Below, piece by piece: positions 35,439 through 45,236 of a stretch of 64,000 nucleotides of DNA. The DNA comes from Thuidium tamariscinum (lineage: Eukaryota; Streptophyta; Bryopsida; Hypnales; Thuidiaceae). Position 1 is the first letter of the stretch; the number at the start of each line of letters is the position of its first letter. Location: positions 9,426,501-9,490,500 of the forward strand of contig OZ019759.1 in the NCBI GenBank assembly GCA_947034885.2, given 5' to 3'. The translations under genes and the position numbers were made by a program. The notes under the pieces were generated by a model. The model ran no database searches. It was given only the letters and a program-made list of their open reading frames with translations, and was not told the DNA's origin.

Positions 35439-36056
35439 CTGGAGTAATGACGCGCGTGGGAGTATAGTGTTACATGGGTTGAATGATGTACTATGAACGG
35501 CGCCGGCAAAAACTTATTGGAGGATCTGGACTTGACAGTTTTGTCATTGTTAGTTTCTTCACCCTGAAGCCTTAATTTCTGCAATTCAAAAAAGTGAGTT
35601 TGCCGTCTACTGAAATGACCGCTAACATGTCAGATTCTACAGTAATAATGGGCTATGACAGCCGCCTCCACACAGAGAATTAAATTTCAATAGAGAAGGA
35701 CTTGTAGTCTTTACATTGGTGGCTCTGTTTTAATTTCTTAAGATTATACAATATTGAAGGATTCTGTGGAATAGAGGTGTTTGCTTTTTCAAACTTATAT
35801 GTCAGAAGTACTTTTAAATTAATTATATTACAGAAGTAATTATTTCAATGTTCTAGGCCTTATAAGAAGGTTGCTAATAAATGAAGAATGTAAAGCACAG
35901 TGGTGGCTAAAATTGGATGAAATAGAAATAGATAAGATTTTATATCTCTAGATATGACAAAGTTCAAATGTAGTCATGCTTGTGTTCATTTCAACCTCAT
36001 GTGGTAAAAATGATTCATAGTCTTCTCTTTCTCACAACCCTCTTTTGGATTTCAGG
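35439..36056. promoter_or_regulatory. Presumed 5' region of the MULE transposase
   Basis: AT-rich DNA without a good frame. It ends with TTGGATTTCAG just before the transposase ATG, a good 3' splice site, so a 5'-UTR intron probably lies here. No TATA element can be assigned with confidence. Confidence 0.35.
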
Positions 36057-39000
36057 ATGGCTTACATTAGAGTAGATGGCCGTGAAGTTCCTTTGGTTTT
36101 TCCAGTAGTAGATGGTAAACCCGCTAGAGTGGCCTCCCACCTTCTCCATGTTCGATTCAAATTTATAGAGACCTCCATATATGTTGAAGAGGAAAAAATG
36201 CTAGATTCGGGTGAAGTCCAGGAGTCCATCCCTGTTGTTGTGTCCGTAGAGGACGGAATACGTTGTTGGTACCTCGGTCCAGGAAACTATAGAGCGTATG
36301 GGCTTCCACTGTCTATGTTCAGTGCGTCCTTGGAAATCCTTAGTCGTCAGTCAGATAATTCTACAGTGAATATGCCATGTACCAAATCGGGCATTGCACT
36401 TAGTCCACCTCCGGAAGCTTCGCCAATTCTTGAGAAGCATAAAGCACTTCGTGCGGTGAAAGTAGAGAGATTAGATCCAATCATTGAGTTGTCTTTAGAT
36501 TCTGATGGAGAAACTCCTCATTCTGGTTTTGAGAATCCTGCTAGTTCTGTTCTGCTTGCACCATGCAAGATGGAAACAATTGAGTCACTATCCGCAATCC
36601 CTTCAAGTAGTCCTTCAAAATCGGCATCGACAGTCCCCCATTTCAATCCACATATAGCGAGCATAGAGAGCATAGTGGATTGTTTGAAGAGACTAGGTAC
36701 CATGCGTCGCTCTCGGAATGAGTTGTCAATAATGGATCTGGGCAGTTTCAAGCACATGCAAGTTCCATTTCTTCCCGCCGTCTTTGATGGAGATGTCATC
36801 TTCGAATTGCCACCATGCCGCTCATCTTCTTCTTCATCAGGGGCCCGCAATTTGGAGGGGATGGATAAGCGATACGACAGACATCCGTGGTGTAAAGTGA
36901 TGACTACAAACATTCACAACTCCGACAACCTGAAATTCCGTAAGTCATTCTGTGCTGGACATCTTTCTTGTGAGAATGCAAATTGTGATTATCTGAAGAG
37001 AACTTCAAAGAAAAATGAGACAGAGTGGACTGGATATACTATATTCCCTTTTACTCCGGGAGAGTGTACACCTATAGACTCAACTCTAGTATGCAAGGTT
37101 TGCAAAACTTCACCTATATGTCTTAGCGCATGCCCAGCTAGGATATATTACGTATGCAGTAATAAGCCAGAAGTGAGTAGAGCAGCTATTCACTTTGGAG
37201 AGCACAGGTACCCTGTTGCTAAGGGCATGTACAGAGATTCTACTGAAAAGATTTGCGGACTTATAGCGGAGCAAGTGGCAAAGACACCCTTGGCTACAAA
37301 CTCTGCTATTGCTCTTTCAGCTAGTAAAGACTTCTTAACAAACTACTTGTTTCACAATGGAGTGGGCAAGAAGGAGATGTTGAAGGAGGAGGAAATGGAA
37401 GAGGTTATGGATCGCTTCCAGTACCTGAGTAGTCCAAGTATCCGCAACGTTATCTCTTCTTTCCGTTCAAACAATCGTGGAGGAGTAATTGACAACATTA
37501 TGACCATGAAGAAAGAGTCGAAGTTCGAATTCATACACGACAGCGTCTTTCCAGGACAAGGGAAAGAAAAGGTCTACATTTTTAAAATGCTTACAGAGGG
37601 GCCTGGGAGTGGAGTAGACCTTGTGAAGCGCATGCAAGGAGGAAGTGATCTGCAGAATGCTTGGTTGATGTTTGACCACGTGAAGCGCGTGAAGGAGTGG
37701 ACCACAATGGCTTGCCACGTGTATGATACGGAGTACAAGAAGGTGATGACCGTAGCTATTTGTGATATGCAATCTGAAGACACCGAGGTTCAAGTACAAT
37801 TTTGGCGAAGTTTAAACGCGGTAATGCTTCAACATGGGGTGCCTAATCCGAATTTCAAGGGATTTATGGCAGATAGTGCCATGGCCAATTGGAATGCAGT
37901 TCGCATTGTGTATGGTAGCGGTTCTGCCAATGTTGCAATGGAGAATCGTGAAAGAACATGTTTGTTGCATTGGAGTACCTCTCTCCATAGACATACACAG
38001 AAGTACATCAAAGAGGCATTCCAACAACAACATATTTCGTTATGCAAGCAATACAAAGATTCGAAGAATATGGACCAAGCAGAGACACGTTACTTGGCAA
38101 TACGTTCATAGTGGCTATCATCAGGAGCTGCAACTGAAGATGCACTTCATGACTTAGATCATTGGCTGGCTTTTTGGCATTTTCGATATCGGCAGTGGGG
38201 AGGCTTCATGGACATGGTGCGTTGAATTTTTGATGTCAAGTTATGTAATTCTTATAGATGAAATGAAAAATTCTCTAATAGAAAGTTCAGTTTAATGTAC
38301 GATAAGAATGAAGTGGTAGTGAATACATCCAATTTTTTTGGGGTTTTTTTTCAGATTTTTTCAATTTTTCCTTCCCATATCTGAAAACGAGGGGGTCCAA
38401 GTAATATTGTAATTACATCACTTGGATCCGACGGATATATTAATGGTTTTAAGTGGACCCCCCAAATTTGAGATTTACATTAAGAATTTCTGGATGAAAT
38501 GAAAAAATTGAAAGGCATTTAATCTCTTGGACTAACAATCTGGATTAATGATATATTCTTCATTATGTAGTTTTCCATATATTAACCCTATTGATGAAGT
38601 CATTGCTAGTCGTATACAATGTTAGAATGTATATTGAATACATACAAGTAGATACATGCAAAGAAGCTTGATTTTTTTGAAGTATACAAGACTAACTTCT
38701 TTTGAGTTCTCTGGCTTTCCTAGAAATTGAGTTTGGAGGAGATGCTGGACTTACCATCATGTAACCTATCTGAAACGGTACATAACAAGTGGCTGCAAAT
38801 GTCGGGAAATCGAGGGAACAACTTATTTGATGCAACATGTGATGATAGTATCCGTGCTTAGATGCAAATGACAAATTACAGAGCATACTTGAAAGGCCAT
38901 GCATCGGGCTCAAGTCCCTCAAAAGGAGAGTTGAAGCTCAGAGCTGCTAAGAGGAGTGGAGATCCCAAAAAAATTGCAGATGCGTTGAATGCTTTGCCGA

Positions 39001-40112
39001 GATCAGAAGGTGTGGGAACAAGAATACCGCACTTAGAAGGAGAAGAAATATTTGGGAGCATGAAGAGGAAGTTAGATGTCCCCATTGGTGATGCAGGTGA
39101 TTCACATAGACCGGACAAAATGAATTTCTCTCAACCTCGTGTTAGAACAAGGTCTACGACAACTTCTTCACCTTCTTTGCAGGACAAGACTAAAGAATCT
39201 GAGGCGAATACTTCAACATATGTTCCAATTGCATTTGAGAGTGATTGCGACACATCCAAATGGCATATTGCAAGAATCAACCACAAATCAAATGCAAGAT
39301 GTCAAGCTCAACAGAAGACCTCAAACATCAAGTGCACAGCTAAAATTTCAAGGGGAAAGAAGGGAACTCTAGCGCCAACCTACCGCGGAAAAAAAGAAGA
39401 ATATGGTAGTAAACGAGAAGTGATAGTTGACTTTTGGTTTTGCTGGGATGACATTGAACGTTGTGTGAAGGGTTCTAAACGGAAGTGGGTTATTGATTGG
39501 CCCGAGATACCAGAGGTTTGGCCTATTCTCACTGGAACAAACCTCAATCGTGAAGAGACATTGTTGTTGCAGCATGCTGGATTTCACCTACAAGCACGGC
39601 CAGTATTGTCACCACGTCGATTGTTCACCATGTCAAAGATTTTCACCACTGCTTTGTATGACCACCCTTCACCGAAGAACCCTGACGCATATCCAACAGT
39701 GAGGAATAACCGTACCATTCGAAGGGTTGCAAATGCACCAACCACCGAACAACGGAATAAGTGGGAAAGTGCGGGCAATGTCAGAGGCCAAATTCTAGAG
39801 GTGACTTTGCTCCCTTTTCCAGGACTTGGTGCAATTGTAGTACTCGAGACAGGGTCAGATTCTAACAGGAATGCATATTGAGTTACAATAGGAATGTTTC
39901 CAACGTGTACATGTCCAGACTTTGTGAATATGGCTGTTTCAGCTATTGGTGGTCAACAACAATACGTGAACTACAAGCACTTGTACTATTTGTACAAGTA
40001 CTTTTGCAAGATGGATGTCCACGAAGACAAATTCATTCATGCACCAAGTTGTAGCTTCAATGAATTGAAGGTACTTCTAGTTCGAGCAGGAATTATTGCA
40101 ATTCCAGAATAG
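36057..40112 (+). pseudogene. MULE transposase with GCM/WRKY-like zinc domain and SWIM finger, two exons, three premature stops
   Basis: Exon 1 is 36,057-38,216 and exon 2 is 38,724-40,112 (GT-AG, phase 0), together about 1,182 codons. Residues about 285-400 hold a Cys/His zinc domain (FCAGHLSCENANCDYL, CKVCKTSPICLSACPAR, HFGEHRYPV) like the WRKY-GCM1 finger of some MULEs. The RNase-H-like core follows: VAICDMQSED (about 565), GFMADSAMANW (about 601) and CLLHW (about 634), matching the MULE D...D...CxxH pattern. WLAFWHFRYRQWGGF ends exon 1. Exon 2 carries LSETVHNKWLQMSG and, near residue 1,113, CTCPDF...NYKHLYYLY, a SWIM finger (CxC...CxH) whose third Cys is Tyr. In-frame stops are at 38,109 (TAG), 38,859 (TAG) and 39,879 (TGA); the frame is otherwise kept. 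The protein would cut the TIRs; this copy should be inactive. Confidence 0.85.
38388..38464. repeat. Hairpin 5, weaker, GGATCCGACGG core, in the MULE transposase intron
   Basis: GGGGGTCCA pairs with TGGACCCCC at the base. The inner stem is degenerate but contains CTTGGATCCGACGGATAT. It lies between the two transposase exons (intron 38,217-38,723). Confidence 0.55.
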
Positions 40113-40744
40113 GTATGGCTAGATATGTTTATGTTTTTCAATTTCATTTATAAATATATATTATAATTGCTGTTTGAAGTTCATTTCCTCATATTACAAA
40201 AGTATTAGAAAGTGTTGATGCAACTATGCTTGTATGTGAGCGAAGAGTATTCATGAACCCTGAAAATGAGGAAGAGTGACAAGACTCAAATTCCAGGGTT
40301 TATATTCATATGTCCCATAACAATTGCCATTCTACAACATGCTACTATAAGAGTTGTCTTCTTCGATGGTCATATATGGCAAAGGACCGTGCGGGGGAAT
40401 AGCCTTTCTTCGTCATCATGTGGAGAATTATATTCCCCTCGGTTCTTTGACATTTTGTTGAAAATACCAACTGAAGCATGTGTAGATAAAGCACGTATAC
40501 AATAGTACAGGTATGGTATTTAAATTTGAAAAATGATGACGTAGGGGCAATCATGAGACTAAGAAGGACACAAAATTAGCTTTATATTTTGGCATAAAGT
40601 ATCACTAGGATATAGCTTCAATATAAGTGTTTGACAATTTTTAGAGTGTCGAGAAACTAAATCCTAAAATACGTATGATAAACTTTGAAGGCCTCTGTCT
40701 TCATCAAATTAAACTGTAAACAAAAAAAAAAAATTCACAGAAAT
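40113..40744. other. MULE interior 3' of the transposase, no gene
   Basis: An 79-codon frame at 40,266-40,505 has no recognisable domain. The rest is AT-rich. It probably includes the transposase 3' UTR. Confidence 0.4.
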
Positions 40745-40985
40745 GATTGTCATAGGTGACACGGTCATAGGTCACGATCATTGGTGACGCGGTAATAGGT
40801 CACACGGTCATAGGTCTTAAATTGAAGAACAAATGGAAAAAGAATTAGAATTTTGAAAAAAAAAATGAAAAAAAGTAATTTTACCCAAAAAATTTGAAAA
40901 TATCTGGTTTGGAGGCTTCCCGCTCACAGGCTCCACGCTCACGGCTCACAGGCTCGCCGCTCCACGCTCGCACGCTAGCGTCGTT

Positions 40986-41913
40986 GAAGGTACCAATAGT
41001 CTCATTTTTTAATTTTTTGTCATGATATTCAAAAACTCTTTTTGAAGATAGAAAAGTTGATTGTCTTTATAGGAATAAATTTTTTCCTCAATTGATGGGC
41101 AAGAATACAAAGTATGTCTACAAACAAAAGTTCTTCTCAAAATTAGGGAGAGTGGACAACAAAAAGGAATTTAAAAAAACATCATTTTTATTTTTATTTT
41201 TATTTATTTTTTCTCGCACATTAAATTTTTGTCTATATAGAAAGCTTATATTCATTTTATTTGGACAAGTGATGTAAAAGTTATGGACAATCTTCTTTAT
41301 TAAGCATTATAAAGTACGGGTGAGATTCAAAGAGAAAAAGTTTAAAGAAAAAAATTAATTGTGATTTTCAAAAACATAACTAATTAGAACTATTAGGTTT
41401 GGTAGGATAGGAAAATCTAAATTATTTAACATATTTAACATGGAATAAGAGCTTATTAATATGAAATAGGTGAGATTTTTCTAGCAAAAAAAATAAACTA
41501 TGTAGAATTTCATTTCTTGAAAAAAATCTAGAAAATTGCATTTACAAATGACTCATACAAATGTGGTTTTTTTCCAAAAACATACTTACAATGTCCAATA
41601 AAGAAGATTGTCCATAACTTTTACATCACTTGTCCAAATAAAATGAATATAAGCTTTCTATATAGACAAAAAATTTAATGTGCGAGAAAAAATAAATAAA
41701 AATAAAAATAAAAATGATGGTATTTTAAATTCCTTTTTGTTGTCCACTCTCCCTAATTTTGAGAAGAACTTTTGTTTGTAGACATACTTTGTATTCTTGC
41801 CCATCAATTGAGGAAAAAATTTATTCCTATAAAGACAATCAACTTTTCTATCTTCAAAAAGAGTTTCTAAATATCATGACAAAAAATTAAAAAATGAGAC
41901 TATTGGTACCTTC
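40986..41913. repeat. Fold-back (inverted duplication) inside the right MULE TIR
   Basis: Arms 40,986-41,301 and 41,597-41,913 are about 316 bp and nearly perfect inverse copies, both ending GAAGGTACCAATAG outward, around a 295-bp loop. The left MULE arm lacks this sequence. The shared boundary word means it may have arisen by snap-back template switching or as a fold-back/MITE-like insertion. It carries no gene. Confidence 0.85.
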
Positions 41914-44430
41914 TCAAAATCCAAGGTGTCTCTCCAAGGGACAAATGGTCCTTCAAACATTAATACTACACAAATTCTATATTTGACTTTTGTAATACTT
42001 TAGGAACTTATGAGGACATAGGTCATACCCTATTTTTCATTTTCTCTAATACAACACCATCTCATGATCTCATCTAACATCTAATGAAATAGCTTGTACA
42101 ATTATAGTACAACAATATTGATTCTTTCAATTAGGCATGCACCCTTAGGCCTAAGGCCTAAACCTACATTTAGAAAAATCTTTCAAATTACTAAATATAT
42201 ATTTGACAATTCCATATTATAATAGAATAATATCATGACATCGTTTTTAATGTAGAAAGACATTACAAATGTATATGTATGAGGTCTAATAAATATTGAT
42301 TGATTATTGTACATGATTAACATTAGTTATTACATTTGAAGGTCAATCTCCTTTTTTACTCTCTAAACACCAATATTTTTGAAATGCAATATATTGTTGA
42401 TGGCTTATAACTTACGATGTACATATAGGTGAAAGAATATACAATAAAAACTTCATTTATATTTTGTTATATGAATGTAATATTTAACCTTGACCTATTA
42501 TAGTATATCATATTAAATTACATTAAAGTGTTTCAATTGTTTTCAACAACATCTTCTAATAGAATAATAAAATGATACAATAGAAATCATTTCTTTCTTT
42601 CTTGTAGGATGTATACTTTGGTGTTTTGAATTATCAATGCATTTTACAATATAAGTACAAAACCAAAAGAAACACTTCAATCTTTAAATCATATTTGAAT
42701 GTTTCACTTTTGTATAGGTAGTAGTAATGTAGAATACTTCAAAGCCAAACAAAAATTAATGCCCTAAATCCCACAAAACATTCAAAAAACAAAATAAATG
42801 AGTTAGTGAGGTCTATATATGTACTACATTTTAATAATGACATTTAAAAATAATTGAAAATCAAATATATTGTACACATTGCACCAGCCCTTTTTTTTTG
42901 CTTTTTGAGAAAGTGCCAACATGGCGATTACTTAAAATTTGGTGAAGCATTGTATTTCTACATTCATCCAACTTTTGCACTAAAAAATACTTTATAGTTA
43001 TATTCATACACTTTATCATCTAAATTTGGCAATTTCATCCACGGTTTTCATAAAAATGGTAAATTTCTAGCGAAAAAAGGTTACTTTTTTGGATACTTTT
43101 TTGGCGAAAAAACGATTTTTTTTGAAATGGTGCTTTCTGGCACCATATCGCCCAAAAAAAAGGATTGCATTGCACCAATGTTTTTGGTAAGTAATATACA
43201 ATTTGAAGTTTGGATAGGGTTTAGGGTTTAAGGTTTAGGGTTTAGAATGTAAATATGTAGAGAAATAACTTAAATTACCATTTTGTGCATTCATACTACA
43301 TTGGATACTTCCACCATTCAATAGCTGTCAGTTCAAGAATGGAAGTGAACTGGTCTTTCTCAAAATCCAATGTTCTTGCACTCGAGGACTTTCAAAATTC
43401 TAAAACATTGAATACATAGTAAACGAACTCAACAAAGGGTCAAGCGTTTTGGCGAGCGGGCGGACGGGCGAAGTGGCAGACGGGCAGACGGGTGAAGTGG
43501 CGGGCGAGCGGGCGTGCGAACGCGCGGGCGGACGATCGAGATGGAGCGGACGGGCAGACGATTGGACAATCGGACGGACAAGATAAAGTGGAGTGCCACC
43601 TGTCCGCCACACAACGTCAACGCGGTTGAACTCACAAACCAACTACATTTTACAAGGCAAAGTTCAAACGGATGGACGGCCGAGCAGTCAATCAAACGAG
43701 CTGTCAAATATAAGCAAGTAGTCAAACTTCATGTGTATTTGAGGTGTACTTGAGATAGATCTAAAGCACACCTTAAGCACATTTTGAATCCTCTCATTCA
43801 ATTTGAAGCAAAATGAATATTCAAAATCATGTTTTAAAAAAAAAAGTAAAAGTGTGCTTCCAGTGTACTTGAAGTAGACCTCAAGCGCACCTTAAGCACA
43901 TTTTTAATCTTCTCATTGAATGTAAAGTAAAATAAAATTTAAAAATAATGTGTTCAATGAAAAATATAAAAGTGCCACACAAGCACACCTCAAGTGCATT
44001 TTTAATCCTCTCATTGAATTAAAAGCAAAAGAAATTTTAAAAATAGTATGTTCAATAAAGAAAGTAAAAGTGTATGGATGTGTACTTGAAATAGACTTCA
44101 AGTAAACCTCAACACACTTTTCCTTTTTTTAGGATTTAGGACCGAAACTTAATGGGTTTCGGTTCCAAATTGGATTAGTGCAATTAGTGACAAAGGATTT
44201 TTTTTCCCACTGTGCCATGTATTAGTAATAGTATTAACCTTGATTCTTGGGATTAGTGTGTTTTGTCACAAAGGATTGTTTTTCTTCAATATGAATATGT
44301 TACTAACCATATTAACTCGAATTTCGGGGCTTAGTGTGGTTAGTGACAAAGGATTTTTTTTCCTAGTGTGCCATGCATCAGTAATGATACTGACCTTGAT
44401 TTTAGAGATTACTGTGGTTAGTTACAAAGG

Positions 44431-45037
44431 AAATTGGATCTTTTCCACTATTTATTTTAGATTATGTGATTCTCTTCTAAGTGCTACACTTGGGGCCTGA
44501 AATTAATCTTGAATTTGTTTCAAGATCAACAAATTCAATCAATATACAAATTTTTTTTGCTGTACACTTGATGAAATCCTTGTCTATTTGTACATCTATC
44601 CATCTTTTGAATTGAAAACATGTTTCAATCTTATCTATACAAATTTTCATCTAAATCTCGTGCATTCATCTATATTTGGAAGGAAAATGAAAAATTTATT
44701 GCATAAGAAATTAAGAAGGTTCCTTTGATATGGCGAGTAGTAGCCTATCTTTTAGAAATTGTAAACTCTGGCACCATCATTCCCAAAGAAAAAATCGGGG
44801 TGAACTAGACCCCTCACTCTACTACTTGAAGTCTCCAACTCTCTAAATAAGTCTAGGGATGTATGTAAAACAAAAGCCCCTTCTTTCGTGCTTATCAAAT
44901 TACCGCACCGCACTACCTATCTAATTTGGGGCCTCTCATTGCAAATCCGAATTCAGAATTTCTAACTTAAATTATTTACAATAATAAAAAATTTTAGCAT
45001 CTTCGTGAATGGCCAAGCAAGGATCACAACCAAATAA
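44431..45037. mobile_element. 607-bp insertion in the right MULE TIR, unclassified
   Basis: The left arm is continuous where the right arm is split by 607 bp. The pentamer AAAGG flanks the insert (44,426-44,430 and 45,038-45,042), consistent with a 5-bp target duplication. The insert begins AAATTGGATC and ends CCAAATAA, and has no gene and no clear terminal repeat. It could be a small non-autonomous DNA element. Confidence 0.5.
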
Positions 45038-45227
45038 AAAGGACTTGTAATATAATTTTAAAATCCCACGCATACTCGGAGTCTTGGACAACACATTCTT
45101 AATCCATCCGCCCGTTCGCTCGCCCGCTTATCCCTTCGACCACTGGATGTACAAAACTACAAATGTCAAATGACGTCCGAGGACCCCCGGACGCTGCCGT
45201 GGGACGTCCGGGCGTCCTATCAACCCT

Positions 45228-45236
45228 ATTGCTTGC
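45228..45236. repeat. MULE target-site duplication ATTGCTTGC, right copy
   Basis: Nine bases directly after the right TIR are identical to the left copy. Confidence 0.88.

Larger units (their letters stand above)
23386..45227. mobile_element. Giant Mutator-like element (MULE), about 21.8 kb, with long TIRs and a large cargo gene
   Basis: Both outer ends read AGGGTTGA inward and are flanked by the direct repeat ATTGCTTGC (23,376-23,384 and 45,228-45,236), a 9-bp duplication typical of Mutator superfamily insertion. The arms are inverted copies of each other for about 3 kb. The inner 2.2 kb (24.0-26.24 kb against 41.91-44.15 kb) is nearly identical, while the outer 180 bp has diverged and is GACGTCC-rich. 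Between the arms are a MULE transposase (plus strand, 36.06-40.11 kb) and a 12-exon gene on the opposite strand (26.94-33.82 kb). The right arm carries a fold-back (40,986-41,913) and a 607-bp insertion (44,431-45,037). Most MULEs are far shorter, and internal cargo of this size and integrity is unusual. Confidence 0.9.
40745..45227 (-). repeat. Right terminal inverted repeat of the giant MULE, interrupted twice
   Basis: Inverse copy of the left arm. It begins with short tandem units of ACGGTCATAGGTCAC type (40,745-40,825) and a GCTCAC/GGCTCCACGC-rich patch (40,915-40,980) that matches the left arm patch at 26,250-26,290. A fold-back structure (40,986-41,913) interrupts it. It resumes at GGTACCTTCTCAAAATCC and runs near-identically to about 44,150, then through the 125-bp units, a 607-bp insertion, and the diverged end at 45,227. 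Confidence 0.85.
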
